Notes under the pieces: generated by a model | Databases searched by the model: none | Seen by the model: only the letters and a program-made list of their open reading frames with translations | Told to the model about the DNA's origin: nothing | Translations under genes and position numbers: made by a program | In this document: one piece after another, positions 50,417 through 59,263 of the stretch | How positions within the stretch are numbered: the stretch's first letter is position 1 | Layout of the letters: the number at the start of each line of letters is the position of its first letter | Assembly (NCBI RefSeq): GCF_902167145.1 | Contig: NC_050104.1 | Coordinates: forward strand, 7,276,001 to 7,340,000 | DNA length: 64,000 bases | Reading direction: 5' to 3' | DNA from: Zea mays | Lineage: Eukaryota > Streptophyta > Magnoliopsida > Poales > Poaceae

Positions 50417-51297
50417 CTTGCACACATAGCTCACTTGAATACCTTTGATCATATCTCTTTTATATGCTATGACTAATGTGTTTTCAAGTCTATTTCAAAC
50501 CAAGTCATAAGTATATTGAAAGGGAATTGGAGTCTTCGGCGAAGACAAAGGCTTCCACTCCGTAACTCATACTTCGCCACCACTCCGAGCAACTCTCTCT
50601 TCTTCAGGGGAGAAATGAGCATCAAGGAAAAGGACTTCATCCTTGGGGGAGAAAGTAAAAGCTCAAACGCAAAAGCACTTCGTCTTTGGTATAATCTTAA
50701 CTCACTTATTTATGACCAAAGGGGAAGATTGCACTTCGAGGGCTCTAATGATTCCGTTTTTGGCGATTCATGCCAAAAAGGGGGAGAAATAAGCCCAAAG
50801 CAAACGGACCGCACCACCACCACCAAATTCAAAAACTTAGGGCTTTCCAAAAGTCTTTATCATTTGGTATCCTATTGTGTTCAAAAGGGGGAGAAAGTAG
50901 TATTTCAAAAATGGGATATCAAAACCCTCTTGAACACTAAGAGGTGGATCTCTTTTAGGGAGAGTTTTGTTTTGTCAAAGGAAAAGCATTTGAGACAGGG
51001 GGAGGAAATTTCAAATCTCGAAAATGCTTTTGCAAACTCTTACTTATTTACCTTTGACTATTTGCAAAAGATCTATGAAATGGATTTACAAAAGAATTTG
51101 CAAAAAACAAAACATGTGGTGCAAACGTGGTCCAAAATGTTATATAAGAAAGAAACATTCCATGCATATCTTGTAAGTAGTTTTATTGGCTCAAATTCCA
51201 AGCAACCTTTATTCTTACATTATGTAAACTAGTTCAATTATGCACCTCTATATTTGCTTTGGTTTGTGTTGGCATCAATCACCAAAAAGGGGGAGAT
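50417..51297 (+). other. 3' region with repeated polypurine tracts
   Basis: Variants of AAAAGGGGGAGAAA recur at about 50606, 50645, 50718, 50775, 50883 and 50996, ending with the functional tract AAAAAGGGGGAGAT at 51284-51297 against the 3' LTR. A polypurine tract primes plus-strand synthesis. Multiple copies here are a known Sirevirus signature. Confidence 0.88.
50615..51232 (+). CDS. Open frame between pol and 3' LTR, unknown
   Basis: 205 codons from the ATG at 50615, lying across the polypurine-tract array. The product is Lys/Ser/Phe-rich, with no transmembrane segment or signal peptide I can recognise. Some Sireviruses have an extra, env-like frame here, but nothing in this protein shows that role. 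It may be a chance frame in a region kept open by purine-rich repeats. Confidence 0.3.
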   Translation: MSIKEKDFILGGESKSSNAKALRLWYNLNSLIYDQRGRLHFEGSNDSVFGDSCQKGGEISPKQTDRTTTTKFKNLGLSKSLYHLVSYCVQKGEKVVFQKWDIKTLLNTKRWISFRESFVLSKEKHLRQGEEISNLENAFANSYLFTFDYLQKIYEMDLQKNLQKTKHVVQTWSKMLYKKETFHAYLVSSFIGSNSKQPLFLHYVN

Positions 51298-52621
51298 TGA
51301 AAGGGAATTAGGCTTACACCTAGTTCCTATATAATTTTGGTGGTTGAATTGCCCAACACAAATCTTTGGACTAACTAGTTTGCCCAAGTGTATAGATTAT
51401 ACAGGTGTAAAAAGTTCACACTCAGCCAATAAGAAGACCAAGTGTTGGATTCAATAAACGTGCAAAGGGGCAACCGAGGGCACCCCTGGTCTGGCACACC
51501 GGACTGTCCGGTGTGCCACCGGACAGTGAACAGTACCTGTCCGGTGCACCAGGGGACCCAGTCTCAAACTCTTCACCCTCGGGATTTCTCGGAAGCCGGC
51601 GCGCTATAATTCACCGGACTGCCCGGTGTGCACCGGACATGTCCGGTGCTCCAAGGAAGCTCGGCCCCCGGAACTCGCCAGCCTCGGGTTCGCGCGGCAG
51701 CCGCTCCGCTAAAATTCACCGGACTGTCCGGTGTGCACCGGACTGTCCGGTGTGCCAGCGGAGCAACGGCTCCCTGCGGCGCCAACGGCTCCCTGCGCTG
51801 CATTAAATGCGCGCGCAGCGCGCGCAGACGTCAGGGCTGCCCATACCGGTGCACCGGACATCAAACAGTGCATGTCCGGTGTGCACCGGACACCCAGGCG
51901 GGCCCACAAGTCAGAAGCTCCAACGGCTAGAATCCAACGGCAACGCTGACGTGGCAGGGGCACCGGACTGTCCGGTGTGCACCGGACTGTCCGGTGCGCC
52001 ATCGAACAGAAGCCTCCAGCCAACGGTCATGTTTGGTGGTTGGGGCTATAAATACCCCAACCACCCCACATTCATTGCCATCCAAGTTTTCCCACTTCTC
52101 AACCACTTACAAGAGCTAGGCATTCAATTCTAGACACATTCAAAGAGATCAAATCCTCTCCAATTCCACACAAAACCCTAGTGATTAGAGAGAGAGATTT
52201 GCCGTGTTCTTTTGAGCTCTTGCGCTTGGATCGCATTCTTTCTTTCTCTTTTGCTCTTGTGATCAACACTCAATTGTAACCGAGGCAAGAGGCACTGATT
52301 GTGTGGTGGCCCTTGCGGGGAAGTTTTGTTCCCGGTTGATTGAGAAGAAGGAAAGCTCACTCGGTCCGAGGGACCGTTTGAGAGAGGGAAGGGTTGAAAG
52401 AGACCCGGCCTTTGTGGCCTCCTCAACGGGGAGTAGGTTTGCAAGAACCGAACCTCGGTAAAACAAATCCGCGTGTCACTCTCCTTATTTGCTTGCGATT
52501 TATTTTGCGCCCTCTCTTGCGGACACATTTATTATTACTAACGCTAACCCCGGCTTGTAGTTGTGATTATTTTTGTAAATTTCAGTTTCGCCCTATTCAC
52601 CCCCCCTCTAGGCGACTATCA
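51298..52621 (+). repeat. Sirevirus 3' LTR
   Basis: The same length (1,324 bp) as the 5' LTR and, reading through, the same sequence, offset by exactly 8,206 bases. Every open frame in one LTR has an identical counterpart in the other. Confidence 0.95.
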
Positions 52622-53849
52622 CATGTATTAATTTTATGGCTAAACTCTAGGTTAATTTAAAGTAATGGAATGTCTATTAAAGGGAGAATAAAAGTGAAAC
52701 CCTAATGAATAGTTAAGTGGTTAACTTTGTAATAATCATATTTAATATATGATTCTATCTCTAGAATAACTTTAGTTAAGTAAATAACTCATTAAGATAG
52801 ATATAGTTAATTAATGTAATCTACTGAGATAGACAGTAGTTGGAAAACCACAGACCTCTAGGTATATTAATCTACCCTAGAACCAAGATTTCACTTTCGT
52901 GTTTATACTTTTCTATTGAACTTCTGTTCACCCTGTTGCATATGTTTGGTGTATTGTTCTTTTGTCATTTCCCAAATGTGTTGAATGAATGATTGCTTTG
53001 CATAGACAACGAGCAGTCCGAGGTTTCCGAGTGTGTTGTATGATACTTCCCTAAGCAGCAACCTGGTGAAGGCAAGTGTCATCTGACCCATTATGTCCTA
53101 TTTACTTTATAATTCAATGTCCCGCATACCATGATCAACCTAAGGATTGACTAGCTTTCTATTTACCTTGTCCTTGATTACCTTTTGGGTTACTATGGTT
53201 AGCTTCATGTTATTGCTTTACTTTAATCAATGAACATGATGAGAACATTTATGATACGACGATGCAATCTTGATTATGATGATGAACATGTGATATTTTA
53301 GGGGACTCGGGCTGTTCGCTGGATGACCACCCGAGAAAACAGTACAACCATGAGGGTGGAATGGGACGCCCTTAGCTGATTAATTAGAGGAACTTGTGGG
53401 TGTAGTTGGCTTTGCCGTTGTGCCGTCAATGGGGGCTGGAGCATAGTGCTTGCTCTACTAAGGGTGGGTGCTAAGGTTCATTCGATTTGGTTTTGTAAGT
53501 CACCCAACTTAGAGAGGAGTACTATGTTTGTACGACTGGCAAAATTTAACGAGCAACTACACACCAAGGGAATCTTTGTAAAGGCTACGTAGTGATACCC
53601 TGCCAGACCACCTAGGTAGTGGTCAATGGGGAGTAGCGCTCCTCAGGCAGAAAGGGAATCACGCCCCGTGGATAAAGTGTGCAATTTCTGCAGAGTGTTA
53701 GAAACTAGTATATCAGTGTGCTCGCGGTTATGAGCAGCCTTGGGAGCTCCTTTGATTAGAGTTACTCTAAATACTTTTAAGATGATGCTTAATGATGATG
53801 ACTATTTGTAACACTCCAAAATCGTATCTTGGTGAATTAAGAAAATTCC

Positions 53850-54493
53850 TGTTGGGGACTTGTTCTCAAGCACTTCAAGAGTTAAGAACAAGGCAACATA
53901 GAAAATGTTAATCGTTAATGTCCTTCGTCCTCCGAAGCATTATTTCCCTTAGGATGTAATGACTTGCGGACGAAGGTTATGAAGGACATACCTTCATAAA
54001 CTCATCAGACAATGACGAAGGTGATAAAATATAAATAATATAAAAGAAAACATGAACAATCATTTATTATTGAGTATAAATAAAAATATTATTGAATCAC
54101 AAGTGTACCTTCAATCGGAAGGAAATGACAATACAAGTGTGACGCAAAAAGCGAATGCCAAGTCAGCGTGAACAGTACGGGGATACTGTTCACCTATTTA
54201 TAGACACGGGACACAGCCCTTACAAAATTACATTCATGCCCTTTACATTTGATAATAACTCTATAGTAGTCTATCGAGGTCTGAATAGCCTTTTCATCTT
54301 TAAGTCGGTTCCACTCTTTGCTGTTACGCCGAAGCTTTCCTGCTCAACACCTTCGGCTCTGTATCAAGCTTCGTATTATTCCGGTCTACTGCAATGCCAA
54401 CTTTAGTCCGAGGGTACCTGTTCACACATTGTACTACAGAAATACTGTTAAATCCTGTTTTTGAGGACCTTCGGACGCCGAAGGTCCCCAACA
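53850..54493 (-). repeat. Gag-only element, 3' LTR (left)
   Basis: 644 bp with inverted termini TGTTGGGGAC and GTCCCCAACA. A minus-strand TATAAATAG lies at 54194-54202. Confidence 0.93.
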
Positions 54494-54649
54494 GTAGCCC
54501 CTCGCAATATTAATTTGTTTGAAATAATAAATTTAGATTGCGATATGGACGAAGGCTTTACGCCGAAGGTCCGAAAAAACACCTTCCCTTTGCTAGAATA
54601 GCAACATTCAATGACAAGTGGGGTCTTTCAACTTTCAACGCACCGAGCG

Positions 54650-54657
54650 TATAAATA
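54650..54657 (+). promoter_or_regulatory. TATA box for the antisense ORF
   Basis: TATAAATA on the plus strand, about 150 bases before the ATG at 54799 and outside the LTR. It suggests that the antisense frame has its own promoter. Confidence 0.6.
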
Positions 54658-54798
54658 CGGCCATACCGCAAACTCATTTTGCACGCTTTCTGGCCAACCA
54701 CTCCCGCTCACTCAATTTTTAGCTCTTGTGCGCTGTGATTCGCTAAGCTTTCAGCTTTGAAGCTTCGGCTTTGAAAACAGTTTTTAGTGTTTCCGAAG

Positions 54799-56011
54799 AT
54801 GTCTGAAGCTGCTAAGAAGGCTGCTGCTGAGGTGAAGCTGAGTCTTGATGAAGAGAAGAACTTGGGGTTTCTTATAGCGATGTCGAAGACCAACACAGAA
54901 AAAATCACCAAAGAGATTCTGGAAGGTCTGTCTGAAGATACTGGTGACAGTGAAAGTTATGATGTGGACAGCGGTGGCGAAGACTCCGAAGATCGCCCCT
55001 GGCGACCAAGCCATTCAGTTTATGGTAAATCAACTATCAAAGAGAATCATCTTGTTAACATGAGAGGAAGGTATTTCCGGGATTTGTCCGTTGTGAGGGC
55101 CGACGAAGGGGAGAAGACTTGTCCACACCCCGAAGAGAATGAAGTCGTAGTGTTTCGAAGCTTTTTGAAGGCTGGGCTGCGATTGCCCTTGAGCAGCTTC
55201 GTCGTGGAGGTGTTGAAGATTTTCGAAGTCTACCTTCACCAACTTACCCCCGAGGCAATTATAAGGCTGAACATCTTCGTGTGGGCCGTGCGAAGCCAAG
55301 GTCTGAAGCCTGATGCAAAAAGTTTCTGCAATATGCACGAATTATCATACGAGACAATACCTTGGGGTAAGGAACAGTATCACAATAACTTTGGCTGCTA
55401 CAATTTTGTTTCTCGGTCTGGATCAAGCTGCCCCGTGCCAACTTTTCGGAAAAGATGGCCCAGCGGCTGGATGACAGAATGGTTCTATGTAAAAAATGAT
55501 CTGAAAGCACGAGAAGATATCAAGGGTATAATTATGCGCCCTATTTGGCAAAGCTTCGGCCTTCGCAGGCCGAAGGTTGAAATGAATGAAGCTGCCGAAG
55601 AATGCCAGAGAGCCTTCGGCCGAAGCTAGCATAATTGGTGGAAAGTTTTTTACCGATATCTGGGATAATGGTGGCCGAGAAATGGCCGGAGAAATTATTC
55701 GAAGAAGTGAAAAGGGCATCCACGATGCTAGAGAAGTAGCTGAGGCTGCTGAAAAGAGCGCAGAAGCCGAAGGTCAATTAGGTATTAAATAATAGTTTTT
55801 ATCGTGTTGTAATCTTAGGCTTTAAGATTTGTTTGCGATTTGTAATAGCAAAGTAGCCGTGTGCTGTCCTTCCTCAGATCCTACTGAAGTATCTCCGGGT
55901 GCACGGCCTAAGGGTGACGATGAGATTAAAAAGATGGCTGAAGCTATTATGGATGAAGTTGTCGATCGACTGTTGAACGAAGCGGCAGAAGTGGTACTTA
56001 GGGAAGACTAG
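54799..56011 (+). CDS. Antisense ORF, putative gypsy-type transposon protein domain
   Basis: From the ATG at 54799 an open frame of 276 residues runs to 55629. Related peptide continues in a second frame to about 55790 (EASIIGGKFFTDIWDNGG) and, after a gap with a possible GT...CAG intron (about 55770-55877), ends with a DEIKKMAEAIMDEVVDRLL-type helix at 56011. The stretch starting LPLSSFVVEVLKIFE and continuing to AIIRLNIFVWA resembles the plant family called putative gypsy type transposon (Transposase_28). The function is unknown. It lies opposite to gag, near the 3' LTR, as the antisense genes reported in maize Grande elements do. A frame change near 55605 suggests either damage or an unrecognised splice. 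Confidence 0.65.
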
Positions 56012-56479
56012 ATGCTATTGTAAAAACATTTTAAATGTAACATGTGTAATATCTTGTAATCCTGTATGTAACATATTTGTTTTATTTTTCTTTATGATTC
56101 AATTCTTTACGATGCATGAAACTTTACATACGTACCTTTTTTGAGTCTTTGGCGAAAAAACACCTTCCCTTCTTTTCATGCTTCGTGAAGAAGAATTACC
56201 ATTTATCACAACAATATCCGAAGTATCCTGGAAAGTTTTGAAGCTTCGTAGAAACATTCTTCAAGGCTATACTTCAGAGATCAATATTGTTTCTCCTTGT
56301 TACTTGGCATGATTTGCCCCTTTTTCAAAGCGTTTTTCCGAAGATTGATATCATATTTCCTTATGCCACATGCAGTATGATGTATGATGCTTATGTTATG
56401 CAAAGATGATGTGATGATGCAATGCTATGTAAGGTGATATTCCGAAGATACACGCATATTTGCGCGATAAAACACATAA

Positions 56480-56770
56480 TCTTTTTGTGAATCAGCATTG
56501 ACTTTTCGCTATAAGCCTCCCTTAGGAGCTTCTTCGCCTTTTACTTCAGCGGAATCAGCGTTGACTTTTCGCTGTAAGCTCTGCATTCCCTTAGGAACGT
56601 CTTTGGAGCTTCTTCGCCTTTTACTTAGGCGGTATCAGCGTTGACTTTTCGCTGTAAGCTCTGCATTCCCTTAGGAACGTCTTTGGAGCTTCTTCGCCTT
56701 TTACTTAGGCGGTATCAGCGTTGACTTTTCGCTGTATGCTCTGCATTCCTTTTGGAACGACTTTGGAGCA
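56480..56770. repeat. 80-bp tandem minisatellite
   Basis: The unit with TTGACTTTTCGCTGTAAGC and CTGCATTCCCTTAGGAACG repeats with exact 80-bp spacing (CTGCATTCC at 56581, 56661 and 56741). A shorter, diverged unit comes before and a decayed one after. It lies between gag and the antisense ORF, where pol would be in a full gypsy element. Confidence 0.92.
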
Positions 56771-57027
56771 GAAAACTTACACTGCGCTCCCTTCGGAACG
56801 ACTTTTTGTGACTTCGTCAAACTTACTCTGCGTTCCTTAGAACGACTTTTCGTTGCTTCGAAGAATTTTCGATAGTCCGAAGGTCCTTTTTATTATCACA
56901 AGCCTGTGAAGAAAACATATTTTTCTTGTAGGAATCAACGAAACTAATTACATGAAACCTAAACAATGTCCTTTATTACAGAAAATAAAACTGAATAAAA
57001 AAGATTGCTATTAAGGTAGGATATTTG

Positions 57028-58545
57028 TCAATAGATGTGCTTTGATTCTGGCACAGTGCTGTTGACCGTGCGAGCTTCGGACTGTTCTCTGAAGTCCCTT
57101 TGATGCGGAGCATATTGGCTCCCTTCTGGCTGCTGGCCTTGTTGCAACGGAGGTGGAGGCGGAGGCTGTTGCCAGGGAGCTTGAGGCTGACTCGCCGAAG
57201 CAGCAGAGACTGCAGGATGGTTGCCCACATATTCTGGGATGTAGGGCGAATGATACGAAGCTGTATGCATGACCTGCTTCGGCTGGGCTTGTTGTGCTGC
57301 TGCTTCAGCTATTTCCTTTTGCTTCTGTATAGTAACATGGCACATCCTGGTAGTATGGCCTTTGTTCTCACCGCAGAATAAGCAAAAGATTCTTCTCGGT
57401 TGATCGTCAAATCTTCCTCCGAAGCCCCTGGCGCCTCTGCCTCTTGGAGCTGGTGGCCGGAAGGAGCTTTGCTGTTGTCCAGAAGCCTGTGAGGAGCATT
57501 GTGGCCTTTGCTGTTGGCTTCCTCTGTCATCATTTTGTGTAGAATTGTGAATTGATCTCACATGCCTCGGGTAAAACCTCCCTCCGAAGCCCCTGGTCAT
57601 TTCAGAAAACCTGAAAGCCTCCTCCCTTCTTTGGCGAAAATCATTGTCGGCCCGAATGTATTCATCCATTTTCTGGAGAAGCTTCTCCAAAGTTTGAGGA
57701 GGCTTCCTGGCGAAGTACTGAGCTGACGGACCTGGCCGAAGCCCCTTGATCATGGCCTCGATGACAATTTCATTGGGCACCGTTGGTGCCTGTGCCCTCA
57801 GACGCAAGAACCTTCGGACATATGCCTGAAGGTATTCTTCGTGGTCCTGAGTGCACTGGAACAGAGCCTGAGCAGTGACCGGCTTCGTCTGAAATCCTTG
57901 AAAGCTGGTTAACAACAAATCCTTCAGCTTCTGCCATGAAGTGATCGTGCCTGGTCGAAGGGAGGAATACCAGGTTTGAGCAACACTTCTGACAGCCATA
58001 ACGAAAGATTTGGCCATGACTGAAGCATTGCCACCATACGAAGACACTGTTGCTTCGTAGCTCATCAAAAACTGCTTCGGGTCTGAGTGGCCATCGAATA
58101 CAGGGAGCTGAGGCGGCTTGTAGGACGGGGGCCAAGGTGTAGCCTGCAGCTCAGGGGACAGAGGAGAAGCATCATCAAAAACAAAATTCCCATGATGGAA
58201 ATTATCATACCAATCATCTTCGTTGGGAAAACCCTCCTGATGAAGGTCTTGATGCTGAGGCCTTCGGTGTTGCTCGTCCTGAGCAAGATGACGAACTTCT
58301 TCAGAGGCTTCGTCTATCTGCCTCTGCAGTTCAGCTACCCTGGCCATCTTTTCCTTCTTGCGTTGAACCTGCTGCTGAAGGATTTCCAGATTTTGAATCT
58401 CCTGATCTAGATCATCCTCCGGAGGTGTTGGACTAGTAGCCTTCCTCTTCTGGCTTCGTGCCTCTCTAAAAGAAAGGACGTCTTGATTGGGGTCCAGCGG
58501 CTGCAGCGTGCCAGCCCCTGGTGCTGAAGCCTTCTTTGGCGGCAT
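57028..58545 (-). CDS. gag: Gypsy Gag protein
   Basis: 505 residues from the ATG at 58545 (MPPKKASAPG). The N-terminus carries a Gln/Glu-rich coiled coil (about residues 50-95). A Retrotrans_gag domain follows (from the PPQLPVFDG stretch to a DEYIRADNDF stretch, about 140-305). A Gly/Arg/Gln-rich linker leads to a zinc-knuckle-like motif, CLFCGENKGHTTRMC, whose spacing is C-x2-C-x5-H-x4-C rather than the usual x4. No protease or pol follows; the frame stops at 57028. It would form particles that could package this pol-less element if an autonomous relative supplied the enzymes. Confidence 0.9.
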   Translation of the reverse strand: MPPKKASAPGAGTLQPLDPNQDVLSFREARSQKRKATSPTPPEDDLDQEIQNLEILQQQVQRKKEKMARVAELQRQIDEASEEVRHLAQDEQHRRPQHQDLHQEGFPNEDDWYDNFHHGNFVFDDASPLSPELQATPWPPSYKPPQLPVFDGHSDPKQFLMSYEATVSSYGGNASVMAKSFVMAVRSVAQTWYSSLRPGTITSWQKLKDLLLTSFQGFQTKPVTAQALFQCTQDHEEYLQAYVRRFLRLRAQAPTVPNEIVIEAMIKGLRPGPSAQYFARKPPQTLEKLLQKMDEYIRADNDFRQRREEAFRFSEMTRGFGGRFYPRHVRSIHNSTQNDDRGSQQQRPQCSSQASGQQQSSFRPPAPRGRGARGFGGRFDDQPRRIFCLFCGENKGHTTRMCHVTIQKQKEIAEAAAQQAQPKQVMHTASYHSPYIPEYVGNHPAVSAASASQPQAPWQQPPPPPPLQQGQQPEGSQYAPHQRDFREQSEARTVNSTVPESKHIY

Positions 58546-58619
58546 GACGAAGGTAACGCTTGCCGAAGATGTTGAAAAGCTCAAGAAATGGAAGTGAGTT
58601 CACCGGAGGTGGGCGCCAA

Positions 58620-59263
58620 TGTTGGGGACTTGTTCTCAAGCACTTCAAGAGTTAAGAACAAGGCAACATAGAAAATGTTAATCGTTAATGTCCTTCGTCC
58701 TCCGAAGCATTATTTCCCTTAGGATGTAATGACTTGCGGACGAAGGTTATGAAGGACATACCTTCATAAACTCATCAGACAATGACGAAGGTGATAAAAT
58801 ATAAATAATATAAAAGAAAACATGAACAATCATTTATTATTGAGTATAAATAAAAATATTATTGAATCACAAGTGTACCTTCAATCGGAAGGAAATGACA
58901 ATACAAGTGTGACGCAAAAAGCGAATGCCAAGTCAGCGTGAACAGTACGGGGATACTGTTCACCTATTTATAGACACGGGACACAGCCCTTACAAAATTA
59001 CATTCATGCCCTTTACATTTGATAATAACTCTATAGTAGTCTATCGAGGTCTGAATAGCCTTTTCATCTTTAAGTCGGTTCCACTCTTTGCTGTTACGCC
59101 GAAGCTTTCCTGCTCAACACCTTCGGCTCTGTATCAAGCTTCGTATTATTCCGGTCTACTGCAATGCCAACTTTAGTCCGAGGGTACCTGTTCACACATT
59201 GTACTACAGAAATACTGTTAAATCCTGTTTTTGAGGACCTTCGGACGCCGAAGGTCCCCAACA
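58620..59263 (-). repeat. Gag-only element, 5' LTR (right)
   Basis: 644 bp, reading identical to the left LTR. A minus-strand TATAAATAG at 58964-58972 would drive sense transcription toward gag. Confidence 0.93.

Larger units (their letters stand above)
43092..52621 (+). mobile_element. Intact Sirevirus-type copia retrotransposon
   Basis: A complete 9,530-bp element. It has two 1,324-bp LTRs that read as identical, the 5-bp target duplication CATGT (43087-43091 and 52622-52626), a primer-binding site complementary to initiator tRNA-Met, gag, pol, and a 3' non-coding region with repeated polypurine tracts. LTR palindromes of the CACCGGAC...GTCCGGTG type, the long coiled-coil gag and the polypurine array are Sirevirus hallmarks (maize Opie and Ji belong here). 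It inserted into the Del-type LTR. No stop or shift was seen inside either main ORF, so it could be active or only recently silent. Confidence 0.93.
41224..53806 (+). mobile_element. Del/Tekay-type gypsy LTR, interrupted
   Basis: It begins TGTAACACCCTGAATT at 41224, resumes after the Sirevirus at 52627, and shows the family blocks (ATGACCACCCGAG at 53322, CTACGTAGTGATACCCTG at 53585, TATATCAG at 53709). A second Del-type element then interrupts it at 53807. By comparison with the solo LTR at 26951-30520, roughly 0.5 kb of this LTR should lie beyond the next insertion, outside the window. Whether it is a solo LTR or part of a full element cannot be told. The GC-rich part at 41570-42760 yields spurious open frames. 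Confidence 0.8.
53850..59263 (-). mobile_element. Gag-only gypsy element with antisense ORF (zeon-like)
   Basis: Two 644-bp LTRs (53850-54493 and 58620-59263, offset 4,770, identical by reading) begin TGTTGGGGAC and end GTCCCCAACA. The target duplication ATTCC lies at 53845-53849 and 59264-59268. In the sense (minus) direction the 5' LTR is the right one; primer site TGGCGCCC touches it (58611-58619) and a GAGGGGCTAC purine tract precedes the left LTR. A gag frame is present but no protease, RT or integrase. An unrelated gene-like frame runs antisense. This layout fits the cinful/zeon group, where zeon is the pol-less partner; the name is an inference. Confidence 0.88.
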
